Assembly: GCA_002869885.2 (NCBI GenBank) | Contig: NEWR02000008.1 | Location: 24,204 to 88,203, forward strand | DNA: 64,000 bases | Source of the DNA: Nitrospira sp. CG24C | GTDB taxonomy: Bacteria > Nitrospirota > Nitrospiria > Nitrospirales > Nitrospiraceae | Reading direction: 5' to 3' | Shown here: piece by piece, positions 1 to 9,186 of the stretch | Layout: every line of letters starts with the position of its first letter | Numbering within the stretch: the stretch's first letter is position 1 | The notes under the pieces: model-generated | Database searches by the model: none | Told to the model about the DNA's origin: nothing | The model's input: only the letters and a program-made list of their open reading frames with translations | Made by a program: the position numbers and the translations under genes

Positions 1-867
1 CTCGGCCATCTGCTTGACGACGTCCGGATACCGGCACATCAGATCGGCGCGCATCTGACAGATGTAGGGCTCCGTGAAGCCCGCAGCCTTATACTGGACA
101 CAGAATTCACGGCTCCAGCGGTGATTGATGAAGAACAGATCGTCGTGCGCCATCCAACTCTTGAACTTGAACCGTTCTTTCAGATATCGCAGCTCGCCGA
201 TAACGTTTTCCTGGCTCCGCATCTTGACTCGATTGCCGAACACGGCCCGTTCGGCTGGCTGACAAAAATTGCATTTGAACGGACAACCTCGCCCGGCATT
301 GGTCGTGACAAACGGTGTCGGCATACCCGGCACCATCGGCGTGGCCAATTCGCCGCTCATGTCGAAAAGATCGCGGTCCACCCAGGGGATCTCATCCAGT
401 ACCGGACCTTCGCCAACGATGAGGCGGTCAGCTTGTTTCCCCGCCGCGAGTGTGCCGAGCAATTTGACGAAGCTGATCTCACCCTCTTGCGTAATGATGT
501 GGTCGATAAGCCGGTTCGCCGTCACTTGCTGAGTCTTGATCGTGGCATGGACACCGCCGAGCACGACGACGGCATCTTCCCGCTCTTCCTTGAGAATCCT
601 GATCGCACGAACAACATCGGGATAGTGGAGACTCCATGAGGTGAAGGCCCAGATTTTTGTGGTTCGCCGCCGGATCTCTTCGCGAAAATGAGTCCAGTCT
701 CTCAATGTGCGGAGATCGATCAGATCGACCGTATGGCCGGCGGCCTTGGCTGCTGCGCTGAGCGACGCCAGGCCATGGTCGATGAAATTGGCATCGATGG
801 TGGGTTTCTTCCCGAAACTATCGAACCCCGGCAGTGCGATCCCAGGGAAAATCATCGTCACATGCAT
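1..867 (-). CDS. B12-binding radical SAM protein (C-terminus beyond window)
   Basis: The 289 visible residues begin at ATG 867 and run off the left edge with no stop. Residues about 1-150 look like a cobalamin-binding fold (opening FPGIALPGF, later VVLGGVHAT). A radical SAM core follows with the [4Fe-4S] motif CPFKCNFC (C-x3-C-x2-C) after GRG. This is the layout of the BchE/HpnJ-like B12 radical SAM family, which methylates or rearranges lipids and pigments; the substrate cannot be read here. The start overlaps the end of the upstream epimerase gene by 10 nt, so the two are probably co-transcribed. In-frame GTG (861) and ATG (855) are alternative starts. Confidence 0.85.
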   Translation of the reverse strand, partial: MHVTMIFPGIALPGFDSFGKKPTIDANFIDHGLASLSAAAKAAGHTVDLIDLRTLRDWTHFREEIRRRTTKIWAFTSWSLHYPDVVRAIRILKEEREDAVVVLGGVHATIKTQQVTANRLIDHIITQEGEISFVKLLGTLAAGKQADRLIVGEGPVLDEIPWVDRDLFDMSGELATPMVPGMPTPFVTTNAGRGCPFKCNFCQPAERAVFGNRVKMRSQENVIGELRYLKERFKFKSWMAHDDLFFINHRWSREFCVQYKAAGFTEPYICQMRADLMCRYPDVVKQMAE

Positions 868-1910
868 GTCATGGCTCCCGGTTGTCGGCGCAATACAGCC
901 AGGAGAGCCGGCAGCTGGCCGCTTGTGTCATACCACTTGAGAGTCGCGGCGAGTCCGCGAGACAGAGACCAGCGTGCGTAGGGGCCGATCTCTGCGCGAA
1001 GCCTGCTGTTGTCGTAGGAGCGGTGGCAGCGTTCCTCGGTGCCCATCAATACATACGCAAAATCAGGCGCGATCGGGAACGATCGTTCGGATAGCTCTGC
1101 GGGCTTCCGCATCAGTTGAACGCGGTCGGTCAATTGCGTCAAGCTTGCCAGTGTGGCCAGATAACCTTCGATCGTGACCTGCTCCTCCCCTGTTATGTTG
1201 TAGGTGCCGGCGAGCCGATGATCGACAGCTCGAGAAATACCTTCAACCAGATCGTCGATGAAGAGCGGCTGAAACAGACGATGTCGAAGCTTCGTCCAGA
1301 TAGCCAGGATCGGCGTAGCCCCCAGCAAAGCCAACAGGGAAGGATGGAGAAACCAGGCGCTCCCCGGTCCATAAATGTTGCCGATGCGAAGCACCAAAGC
1401 CCGATGGCCCGGCAACGATCCCCACTTGGTCACGAGCTCTTCTGCCTGAACTTTCGACTGTCCGTAGTCCGAAACCGGACGGCAGGCACTGTCTTCCCGA
1501 AGAGGAATTTCGTGATCGGATCCGAGCCCCTGCGCCTCGATACTGCTCGCATACACGACATGGGGAATCGCCAACGCATCCGCTAAGGCCAAGACGCGGC
1601 TGGTGCCGTCGACATTCGCAGCCCGGAGCGTGGGGCTACTGACAGATACGTCTGCGGCAAAGTGGAACATGGCGTCGGCCGGGTCGAGAATATCCGGTTG
1701 CGGGATGCGCTGCTCGTCGGCAAGATCGCAGGCCACGACCTTGCATCCCTGTTGGGCAAGTGATGTTGCCCGCGGCGCCGACGGATTCCTCGTTAATATA
1801 GTGACGCGCGTTTTCCCCTTGATGAGGCGCGCACTGAGCTGTGAGCCGATGAAACCGGCTCCGCCCGTAATGATGACGTGGCGCAGAGGCTTTGTTGGGT
1901 GTTCAAGCAT
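858..1910 (-). CDS. NAD-dependent epimerase/dehydratase (extended SDR)
   Basis: This 350-residue protein belongs to the extended short-chain dehydrogenase/reductase family, which modifies nucleotide sugars or isoprenoid/steroid-like substrates. The N-terminal Rossmann motif is GGAGFIG (residues 16-22) and the catalytic pair is Y149-x3-K153 in DYGQSK. Typical NIYGPG and FIDDLVEG segments follow. The start ATG at 1910 has a strong Shine-Dalgarno AAGGAGAGG. The end overlaps the radical SAM gene by 10 nt, suggesting a shared pathway, possibly lipid or hopanoid tailoring; that is inference only. Overall length is normal. Confidence 0.85.
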   Translation of the reverse strand: MLEHPTKPLRHVIITGGAGFIGSQLSARLIKGKTRVTILTRNPSAPRATSLAQQGCKVVACDLADEQRIPQPDILDPADAMFHFAADVSVSSPTLRAANVDGTSRVLALADALAIPHVVYASSIEAQGLGSDHEIPLREDSACRPVSDYGQSKVQAEELVTKWGSLPGHRALVLRIGNIYGPGSAWFLHPSLLALLGATPILAIWTKLRHRLFQPLFIDDLVEGISRAVDHRLAGTYNITGEEQVTIEGYLATLASLTQLTDRVQLMRKPAELSERSFPIAPDFAYVLMGTEERCHRSYDNSRLRAEIGPYARWSLSRGLAATLKWYDTSGQLPALLAVLRRQPGAMTCM

Positions 1911-2188
1911 CGGTGCGTCCTCTCCTTAAATCACAGTACGACTCGAACTAGTGCAAGGCTTAGACCACTTGTTAAGGAATCGAACCGGAAAGAAAAATGT
2001 GCGGCAGACAACGGTTTGCTGTGAGACTCGCTATTGTGAGAGAGATCCAGCCAGGCAAGAAATGCCTAGCAGGATGCTGAAAAGTCCGCCCGCGAAGAAG
2101 GCCGTTATGTGGTTTGTTTAGTTTGTCTGGTTATTTGGTTGAGCGAAATTAACCAAAGAAACCAGATCAACCTTCGCCCGCAACTCCG
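1911..2188. other. Intergenic region with repeat remnants, no gene seen
   Basis: This gap holds a lone end of the GGATGCTGAAAA terminal-repeat family (2071-2105) and a 9-nt-period palindrome (2109-2172). I see no convincing ORF or RNA. It contains the promoter region of the epimerase gene and the 3' flank of the PilZ gene. Confidence 0.5.
2109..2172. repeat. 9-nt-period inverted repeat, copy 1
   Basis: The left arm is GGTTTGT/GGTTATTT-type units, the centre is GTTGAGCGAAAT and the right arm is AACCA-type units. One of eight copies of this family in the window. Confidence 0.75.
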
Positions 2189-2926
2189 TCACGGTTCTGA
2201 CGCCGGTGTCAAGAACCCCCAATCGGTATGCCGTTGCATCACGGCATACTCAATGGACTTCTGAACGCTCCCTCCCCAGCCACGGTATTCGATAACCTCT
2301 TTCCCGTTATAACGGAACTCAATTCCAAGTGAGAGAGCGCCGTCACGTTCTGTTACATTCTTGATCGTGCCGGCGAGATGCGTAACGTGCCCGACCCCGA
2401 TCAGTTCGAATTCTAAATAGACCGTGGAGCCCAGTACGACGTCCGTACTGGGCCTCTGTAGAATGATTTGGCATCCCGACAGGCTGATATCTTGTAGTAA
2501 CCCTCCGATGGGGACAGACCCATCCCGCAGGACAAGCGTCGCGTCTCCTGGTACGCCTTTCATTAAGAGTAATGGCTCATTGCTGGCGACACGCGTATCC
2601 TTACGGAGATGGATTTCTTCAGTTCTGCGGGGAAATTTGAGATAGAGAAGTGGAAGCGGAGCCATCTGTGTCATGCAAACTTCGCTTGGGTATGCGACGA
2701 GCTTGCCGGCCACCATCGAGCGGACGAGACAAGGAGTTCCCGTTTCGCACGGAACCGCTTGCCCGAAATGAAACGGCCATTCGCAAATCAGCCAGGCCCG
2801 CTCTTTCCAACCCAGTAATGTAGACCCACAATTCACTTTGTCGTGACCAGCTCCAATGACCATCTGAAGCGGTAATCCGACTTTGAGAATCGACGAATGT
2901 GCGAGGGCATGCTCTGCTTCCATCAT
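2189..2926 (-). CDS. YcgR-like PilZ-domain c-di-GMP receptor
   Basis: The 245 residues fit a flagellar-brake protein: an N-terminal YcgR/PilZN-type beta domain (about 10-100) and a PilZ domain (about 103-230). Both c-di-GMP contact motifs are visible: RxxxR at 108-112 (RKDTR) and DxSxxG at 146-151 (DISLSG). PilZ proteins of this type bind c-di-GMP and slow or steer the flagellar motor at the membrane. The start codon overlaps the stop of the upstream HD-GYP gene in an ATGA, so the receptor is translationally coupled to an enzyme expected to destroy its ligand. Confidence 0.85.
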   Translation of the reverse strand: MMEAEHALAHSSILKVGLPLQMVIGAGHDKVNCGSTLLGWKERAWLICEWPFHFGQAVPCETGTPCLVRSMVAGKLVAYPSEVCMTQMAPLPLLYLKFPRRTEEIHLRKDTRVASNEPLLLMKGVPGDATLVLRDGSVPIGGLLQDISLSGCQIILQRPSTDVVLGSTVYLEFELIGVGHVTHLAGTIKNVTERDGALSLGIEFRYNGKEVIEYRGWGGSVQKSIEYAVMQRHTDWGFLTPASEP

Positions 2927-4119
2927 GCGGCTTCCTTATCGAGATAGATGCGAGGGTTGATTCCCAAGACGGTTGGATCAAGGATCGACCGGATCGTCTG
3001 TTCCGGTCGGCGACGCTGCGCCGCGAGATCGAGGTCGATCGGAGTGGCGAGCCGACGCCCGGCTTCATCCGTAACCAGCACGACCAGGGGCCTAATTGGA
3101 GCCTCGTGATTAAACTGCTTGACAATCGCCGTCTCCCCCGTACTGAGCGAGACACATGAACCGACGGGATAGACCCCTACAACCTGTACGAACTGCTGGA
3201 CCAACGTCCCGTCCACATGACCCTGAGCTCCCAATTGATAGAGAAACTGCAGCGTATCGTGGGGTGTTTTCCCTTTGTGATAACAGCGGTCGCTCGTCAC
3301 GGCATCGTAGATATCCACAATGGCGGCAATGAGGCCGAACTGACTGATGTCTATTTTGAATCGGTGATGGGGATAGCCAGTCCCATCAACGCGTTCATGG
3401 TGCTCCAATGCAGGCTTCAGAAACATATCGGTGAGGCCGGTGGTGTTCGACAGTATCTCCGCGCCACGCAGAGCATGTTGCTTCATGATCTCGAACTCAT
3501 TGGCCTCATAGCGGCCAGGCTTGTTCAGAATCTCGACCGGAATCAGCATTTTCCCGATATCGTGCAACAACGTACCGGTCCCTAGCTGAAGCAACGACGC
3601 CCGTTCATACCCGAGATGTTTTCCGACCGACAGAGCCAGGGCGGAGGTGTTGACGGAATGGAAAAAAGTATATTCGTCGAATTGTTTGAGGCGTGTCAGG
3701 CTGGTAAGCGCGTCAGGATTGCGCAGAATACTGTCAGCCATGTTCCCGACCACATCGCTGACTGCCTCCATATTCAGCGCGCGGCCCATCCGAACATCTT
3801 CCATGGCCTGTTGAATGACTAATTTTGCGGCTCTGTAGGTTTGTTTTGCTGCCGGCAGCTCTTCGGCAAAGGGAATGGCCGGCGATTCAGGCTCCTCAAC
3901 CTTCGCCGGTATAGCCGACGCGCACGAGCCGGAGTCCTGGCAGGCGTCGTCCGTCTCGACATCAAGCCGTTGAACACCGCTGCTGCGCAGTTGTGTAATT
4001 TGCTCTGAGGACGTGATCGTGAATCGATGCCGCAAAAAAGGCGTAGCCAGCCAGGAGCGGTCGAGTTTCTCGACCTTCATGCCGATTTTCAGTTGATCAA
4101 TGGAAATTCGTTTACGCAT
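2923..4119 (-). CDS. HD-GYP domain c-di-GMP phosphodiesterase
   Basis: This 398-residue protein has an N-terminal DUF3391-like domain (1-60, starting with IDQLKIGMKV), a linker, and a C-terminal HD-GYP domain. The metal and active-site signatures are intact: HDIGK at 186-190, HHERVDGTGYP at 240-250 and DIYDAVTSDR at 269-278. Such enzymes hydrolyse c-di-GMP to pGpG/GMP. It overlaps the PilZ receptor gene by 4 nt and is divergent from a second, degenerate HD-GYP gene at 4607, so this is a c-di-GMP control point beside the flagellar genes. The receptor connection is inferred from position. Confidence 0.93.
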   Translation of the reverse strand: MRKRISIDQLKIGMKVEKLDRSWLATPFLRHRFTITSSEQITQLRSSGVQRLDVETDDACQDSGSCASAIPAKVEEPESPAIPFAEELPAAKQTYRAAKLVIQQAMEDVRMGRALNMEAVSDVVGNMADSILRNPDALTSLTRLKQFDEYTFFHSVNTSALALSVGKHLGYERASLLQLGTGTLLHDIGKMLIPVEILNKPGRYEANEFEIMKQHALRGAEILSNTTGLTDMFLKPALEHHERVDGTGYPHHRFKIDISQFGLIAAIVDIYDAVTSDRCYHKGKTPHDTLQFLYQLGAQGHVDGTLVQQFVQVVGVYPVGSCVSLSTGETAIVKQFNHEAPIRPLVVLVTDEAGRRLATPIDLDLAAQRRRPEQTIRSILDPTVLGINPRIYLDKEAA

Positions 4120-4126
4120 CCCAACT

Positions 4127-4230
4127 ACTCAGGTAGATAGGCTGAAGACTGAAGTGTTCGGATTTCCGACCTCCGACCTTCAGCCTGCATCCCTTCAGCC
4201 TGAACCCCTTCAGCCTAAACCCCTGAGTCG
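4127..4230. repeat. CTTCAGCC-type (7+8 nt) inverted repeat, copy 1
   Basis: An AGGCTGAAG arm faces a right arm of three 15-nt units, CCTTCAGCCTGNANC. The flanks ACTCAGGTAGATAGG and CCTGAGT also pair. Confidence 0.75.
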
Positions 4231-4462
4231 TGCATCGGACACCAACAGGCCCTGATGGACTCTATCGGTGTCGAAGGGGGAATCTTGAGGAGAGACATAG
4301 CCGGCGCATCGAAGGCCAGGGGACTGGCTCCGACGTCTGCGGCGGTGCCTGTCCCGTTACTTCTCCGCCTGTCGCGTTTTTCCGCAGTCTCGCCCGTCTC
4401 GCTGGTCTTAAGTTCAGCTCGATTTCCCCCGATAGAAATGGGACAGGTGAGGCGGGTGACGC

Positions 4463-4591
4463 AGTTCTGGGTTCTGAGTTCTGAGTTTTCGGATCTCTCT
4501 CAGATCTCTGCACTGATCTTTCAGTGTTTCCGGATAACTCAGAACTTCGAACTCAAAACTCAGAACTTCCCAGTGACTCAGCACTTCGAAG
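4463..4591. repeat. 7-nt-period inverted array
   Basis: The left arm steps in TTCTGAG heptamers. The right arm reads ACTCAGA, ACTTCGA, ACTCAAA, ACTCAGA, ACTTCCC without slippage. It ends 16 nt before the start of the degenerate HD-GYP gene. Confidence 0.75.
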
Positions 4592-4606
4592 GCCTAGGCA
4601 TCATCA

Positions 4607-6103
4607 ATGAAAAACATAAAAACGATCACAATCGACCAACTCAAACCGGGAATGTTCATCGTTGGAATGGACCAGCCTTGGTATCGGACCCCCTTTCTCC
4701 TCCATAAGCGTCTCATCCGCGATACAAAAGACATCGCCCTGCTCCGACAGCATGGGATCAGAGAACTGAAGATAGACCCCAGCCAAGGCCTCGATGCGGA
4801 GCCGGATCCGTCAGGAGTAGCGCCTCCGACGTCGAACACACAGGGCACAGCTGCCGTCCTTCAGTCGAACCTCGCAGGAAAGCCTGCCTCGACAGAAAAG
4901 GCTCCGCAGAGCCCTGCCTCCGTGGAGGTCAGAGAAACGCAACCACCGTCACCTGGCACACAGAAGGACAAGCCGCCGTTGAACAAGAGGGAAGCAACCG
5001 CCGCCCCTCAGCCGAACCATGCGGTGCAGTCCCCTTCACCAAAACAAGCCCCCCTGCCTTCCTCCAGCGTAACAATGAACGGCGTACAACCGCTACCGCC
5101 TATCACACAGGAAGACGTGCCGAGGACATCGACGATGCGGGAACAGGCAGCGGCTGCCCAAGAAACCTACAGAGAAGCAGCCTGTTCGATGGAACGTATG
5201 TTTGAAGAGTTAGAGGCGGGAATCGTCCCTCGGCCGGATACCCTGCGAACAGTCGTCGGAAATGTACTGTCGCGTGTGCTGGACAATGGCGCCTCCATGC
5301 TCAGTCTCCTCTCTTTCCAAAAGATGAAACGGTTCGACCGCACATTGGCCTCCCACGCGCTCGATGTCTGCACCCTCTCACTCATTGTGGCGCATGACTA
5401 TGGAATTGCGGAGGGAGACCTGGACGCGCTCGGCGCCGGCGCCTTGCTGCACGACATCGGCTATGTCCGGTTGCCGCGGAACCTGTACCGCAGAGGCCAG
5501 AGCATCACCGAGCAAGAGCGCGCAACGATGCAGCAGCATCCTGAGCTGGGACTGGCGATCTTACTGGATGCCAAGGAGGAACGGGACGCGGTCGTCCGGA
5601 TTGTCGTGGAACATCATGAGTGCGGCAATGGGAGCGGATTCCCGCACAGACTCACGGGAGACTCTCTCTCGGTCTTGGCGCAACTGGTCGGCTTGGTTGA
5701 TGTCTATGACGGCATGGTGAGTCGCCGTGGAGGACGTCCGGGGATGCTGCCGCACGATGCCATTCGAGAATTGTTCCGCCTTGGGGATACCGGACAATAC
5801 CCAAAGGATTTGATCCAATCCATGATCGGCAGTCTAGGCGTCTATCCGATCGGTAGTCTGGTCCTGTTGAACACGGCAGAACAGGCGGTGGTCGTAGGGA
5901 TGAATCCCACCCAACGGCTCAAACCGGTCGTAAAAGTGATCACAGGACCGCAGGGGGGATCCTATCCCACGCCGATTCGCATTGATCTTGGAACCCAGGT
6001 GCCAGGGGCTACAGTACGGGCCATCACAAAAGTGCTGAATCCCCTCGATGAGCGCGTGAATGTAGCCATGTTTCTTAACGACATCCACGAAGAGGCAGCC
6101 TGA
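4607..6103 (+). CDS. HD-GYP-like protein with altered catalytic motifs
   Basis: The 498 residues repeat the plan of the neighbouring HD-GYP protein: a DUF3391-like N-terminus ([14 protein letters not shown]), then a long Pro/Ser/Thr/Gln-rich linker (about 60-175), then an HD-GYP-type domain. Key motifs deviate: HDIGK is HDIGY (282-286), GYP is GFP (344-346), and the DIYDAVT stretch is DVYDGMV. It may therefore be a weak enzyme or a sensor/scaffold rather than an efficient phosphodiesterase. The stop overlaps the start of the hybrid kinase (TGATG), indicating one operon. Confidence 0.88.
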   Translation: MKNIKTITIDQLKPGMFIVGMDQPWYRTPFLLHKRLIRDTKDIALLRQHGIRELKIDPSQGLDAEPDPSGVAPPTSNTQGTAAVLQSNLAGKPASTEKAPQSPASVEVRETQPPSPGTQKDKPPLNKREATAAPQPNHAVQSPSPKQAPLPSSSVTMNGVQPLPPITQEDVPRTSTMREQAAAAQETYREAACSMERMFEELEAGIVPRPDTLRTVVGNVLSRVLDNGASMLSLLSFQKMKRFDRTLASHALDVCTLSLIVAHDYGIAEGDLDALGAGALLHDIGYVRLPRNLYRRGQSITEQERATMQQHPELGLAILLDAKEERDAVVRIVVEHHECGNGSGFPHRLTGDSLSVLAQLVGLVDVYDGMVSRRGGRPGMLPHDAIRELFRLGDTGQYPKDLIQSMIGSLGVYPIGSLVLLNTAEQAVVVGMNPTQRLKPVVKVITGPQGGSYPTPIRIDLGTQVPGATVRAITKVLNPLDERVNVAMFLNDIHEEAA

Positions 6104-9024
6104 TGAAACAGAAACCAATAAATCGCGGTACTGCATCCCATTCTTCGAGTTCGTCTGCATTCCATAGCCGGATGAGCCCCGCAGTGCTGGACACACTCCC
6201 GATAGGGTTCCTGCTGCTCGATAGCCAGCTTCGCGTCCTGTCCATGAACAGGGAGGCCGCTCGTCTGGTGGGACATTCAGCAGAGTATTGCGCATCAAAG
6301 CTTCTGCGGGAGTTACTGCTCCAGCAGCCCGACACAACCGGTCACACCATCGCGACGCTCATCCAAGCGTCCCTTCCCGAGCACCGGCCCATACAAGCAG
6401 CGCGCGCGACGCTCAAAGACCACACCAACGAACCGCACCAGATCGAATGGACCTATGTTCCGCTGGATGTAGAAGATGATCCCGGCGGGGTGTTGACGCT
6501 CCGCGACCTGACTTGCGAGAGCGAGTTACAGCAAGATCGCGACCGACTGGCGCGCGTCGCAGAAGAAAGTCCTTCCCCCATTATCGAATTGGACTCCGAT
6601 GCGAATCTTGTCTATGCGAACCCTGCGATGACACAATTGCTGCAGCGGTTTGGATATGCTGCCGGAGGATTTCCCTCCGTCTGCCCTGGCGAGCTGGTGC
6701 AACTTGTTCAACGCTGCCTCGAGACAGGAAAAGAGATACGGGGGCAAGAGGTCCGCTTAGCACAGGCCAGCTTCACCTGGATTTTCTGCCCAGTCCCTTC
6801 ACATCGATTGGTTCGGTGCTATGCAGTAGATATGACGGACGTCACGGCAGCCCAAGAGGAGCTGCGCCGGTCGGCGGAACATCTCCAGAACAGCAATTGC
6901 CAATTGGATCAGGCACTCCAGGAAGCGCAGGCTGCCGCTCGCGTGAAGACGGCGTTCCTGGCAACCGTGAGCCATGAGTTGCGGACGCCGATGAACGGAG
7001 TCATCGGGATGACGGACTTACTGATGGATACGGAGCCCTCGGAAGAACAACAGTCCTATATCGAACCCATTCGACAATGCGGCGAGGCCTTGCTGGGCTT
7101 GATCAACGACATTCTTGAATACGGCAAGATCGAAGCCGGCAAACTGGAGTTGGAATGCATCGACTTCAACCTTCGTACGACCGTAGAAGATGTCTTGGGT
7201 CAATTCGCGGAACAAGCCCAAAAGAAAGGGCTGGAAATCACCGGCCTGGTGCATGCTGCCGTGCCGACCGGTCTGCGCGGCGATCCGGGGCGGCTTCGTC
7301 AAATTCTCACGAACTTCGTCGGCAATGCGATCAAGTTTACCAAACAGGGCGATGTGACGGTTCAAGCCTTCCTTGAGAAGGATCTGGTCGATGCGGTGGT
7401 CGTCAGATTCGAAGTCACCGATAGCGGAATCGGTATCCCTCCGGAGGTACAGGCGCGACTGTTCCAACCGTTTACTCAGGCTGACAGCTCCACTTCGCGC
7501 AAATACGGGGGGACCGGGCTAGGGCTCGCAATTTCAAAGCAGCTCATCGAGCAAATGGGCGGCAGTGTCGGCATCACCAGTCAGCCGGGACTTGGCAGTA
7601 CCTTCTGGTGTACCGCCCATTTCACTAAACAAACGATGTCTCCCTTGGCCATCGTGCCGTCGGCTGAGTTGACCGGACGGCGCGTCCTGATCGTAGACGA
7701 CAATGAATCGAACAGAATCATTCTCCATCATCTCGTCACTGGATGGGGCATGCTCGACGATCAAGCCCAGGATGCCGCCTCAGCCATCGCGCTGATCGAA
7801 CAACAGGCGGAAAAAGGCGTGTCGTACGACGTGGCCATCGTCGATATGTTGATGCCGGGCAAGGATGGATTACAACTCGCTAAGGAGCTAAAGGTTCATC
7901 CTGTCGGATCTCTCGTCCGTCTTATCATCCTCACCTCACTCATTCAGCGAGGGCATGCAGAACTGGCACGCCAAGCCGGATTCCTCGCCTATCTCACCAA
8001 GCCCATCCGCCACGATCAACTCTCGAACTGTTTGAGAACCGTTCTGGGTTTGCCGGGGATCACGGGGGAAAGGACGCTGACAGCCGTTGCGGCGCCGGCA
8101 CTGCCGCTCATCACACGGCACACTCTCTCAGAAATAGAGTCAGCGCCAAGAATCCTGGTGGCTGAAGACAATCTTATCAATCAGAAACTGACCGTTCGTC
8201 TGCTGGAGAAGCTCGGCTATCAAGCGGATGTCGTGGAAAACGGCCGCGAAGCCATAGCGGCATTAGCCCGAAACTCCTATGCCATGGTTCTGATGGACTG
8301 CCAAATGCCGCTCCTCGATGGATTAGAAGCCACGCGCCTCATTCGCGAACGCGAAGCGTCTTCGGTACGTGAAGCGCAAGATGAGATGCAAAAGACCCGT
8401 GACGCGAATTCTTCTACCCCTTACCCCTTACCCTTTACCCCTCGGCGCATTCCGATTGTCGCCCTCACGGCCAATGCCATGAGCGGGGATCGAGAACGTT
8501 GCCTCGCAGCCGGTATGAACGATTATTTGACGAAGCCTATCCGGAAGGAAAACCTCAGGGGAGCCCTCGATCGATGGATTGCTGCGCCCATCCAGCCGCA
8601 GGCTTCACCGACCGGCGATGCAAAACACAGCACCGATGGAATAGACGCTGAGGTTCTCCCGGTCATCTTTGACGCGCCTGCGATGTTACGAAACATCGGA
8701 GGCGACACCGCACTATTGGAAGACCTGGTTGAGCTGTTTCTTCAACGCTACCACGCCATGTTGGAAGCGATCCGCGCAGCCTTGGCTACCCGAGATCAAA
8801 AAGCCGTCGAGCAGGCCGCTCATGCGCTGAAAGGGACTGCCGGAAATCTCTGCGCCTCGGAGGTGGTGTTGTACGCTGGACAATTGGAGGCGTTTGGAAG
8901 ACTCGGTACGCTGGGTGAGGGCCCGGTGATCTATACGCAGCTTGAAAAAGCGGTACTCCGCCTCGTTCAACTTTTTAAAAAGCGCAGCAGGCTCCAACAC
9001 GACATCAGGAAACATGCAGCATAA
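6103..9024 (+). CDS. Hybrid sensor histidine kinase (PAS-HisKA-HATPase-REC-REC-HPt)
   Basis: This 973-residue protein has no evident membrane segment. Domains in order are PAS-like regions (about 28-140 and 145-245), HisKA with the phospho-His in SHELRTP (H291), HATPase_c with DSGIGIP and GGTGLGLAI, a first receiver (VDDNESN, acceptor D581), a second receiver (AEDN, acceptor D732) and an HPt domain (H907 in [10 protein letters not shown]). It is thus a full intramolecular phosphorelay. The second receiver carries an extra ~28-residue stretch (752-780) encoded by repeat-like DNA. It is coupled to the HD-GYP-like gene upstream, so output may feed c-di-GMP signalling; that is inference. Confidence 0.93.
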   Translation: MKQKPINRGTASHSSSSSAFHSRMSPAVLDTLPIGFLLLDSQLRVLSMNREAARLVGHSAEYCASKLLRELLLQQPDTTGHTIATLIQASLPEHRPIQAARATLKDHTNEPHQIEWTYVPLDVEDDPGGVLTLRDLTCESELQQDRDRLARVAEESPSPIIELDSDANLVYANPAMTQLLQRFGYAAGGFPSVCPGELVQLVQRCLETGKEIRGQEVRLAQASFTWIFCPVPSHRLVRCYAVDMTDVTAAQEELRRSAEHLQNSNCQLDQALQEAQAAARVKTAFLATVSHELRTPMNGVIGMTDLLMDTEPSEEQQSYIEPIRQCGEALLGLINDILEYGKIEAGKLELECIDFNLRTTVEDVLGQFAEQAQKKGLEITGLVHAAVPTGLRGDPGRLRQILTNFVGNAIKFTKQGDVTVQAFLEKDLVDAVVVRFEVTDSGIGIPPEVQARLFQPFTQADSSTSRKYGGTGLGLAISKQLIEQMGGSVGITSQPGLGSTFWCTAHFTKQTMSPLAIVPSAELTGRRVLIVDDNESNRIILHHLVTGWGMLDDQAQDAASAIALIEQQAEKGVSYDVAIVDMLMPGKDGLQLAKELKVHPVGSLVRLIILTSLIQRGHAELARQAGFLAYLTKPIRHDQLSNCLRTVLGLPGITGERTLTAVAAPALPLITRHTLSEIESAPRILVAEDNLINQKLTVRLLEKLGYQADVVENGREAIAALARNSYAMVLMDCQMPLLDGLEATRLIREREASSVREAQDEMQKTRDANSSTPYPLPFTPRRIPIVALTANAMSGDRERCLAAGMNDYLTKPIRKENLRGALDRWIAAPIQPQASPTGDAKHSTDGIDAEVLPVIFDAPAMLRNIGGDTALLEDLVELFLQRYHAMLEAIRAALATRDQKAVEQAAHALKGTAGNLCASEVVLYAGQLEAFGRLGTLGEGPVIYTQLEKAVLRLVQLFKKRSRLQHDIRKHAA
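8360..8453 (+). repeat. Repeat-like insertion inside receiver domain of kinase 1
   Basis: The in-frame segment encodes the extra loop between IREREA and [12 protein letters not shown]. Its first half (GTGAAGCGCAAGATGAGATG) matches the insertion in kinase 2. Its second half is a 7-nt array of ACCCCTT units, like that at 30331-30366. Confidence 0.7.
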
Positions 9025-9029
9025 GAGCC

Positions 9030-9186
9030 ACGCTGAAGGCTGAAGGGATTCAGGCTGAAGGCCAGAGATCAGAGAACGAAGCTCCGAATACTTCAGCCTT
9101 TACCCCTTCAGCCTGCACCCCTGCCCCCCTTCAGCCTGAACCCCTGCACTCTGTACCCCTTCAGCCTTTTCATCCTTCACCCTTGA
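9030..9186. repeat. CTTCAGCC-type inverted repeat, copy 2 (overlaps kinase 3' end)
   Basis: GGCTGAAGG arms face CCTTCAGCCTGNACCCC units. The element lies between the two convergent hybrid kinases and its right part is read through as the last ~30 codons of the minus-strand kinase. Confidence 0.75.

Larger units (their letters stand above)
4120..4606. other. Divergent intergenic region between two HD-GYP genes
   Basis: This 487-nt gap holds a CTTCAGCC-type repeat (4127-4230) and a 7-nt-period array (4463-4591). Between them (about 4230-4460) I see only short ORFs with no recognisable product. Promoters for both divergent genes must lie here, but I could not pick convincing -35/-10 or -24/-12 elements. 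Confidence 0.5.
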
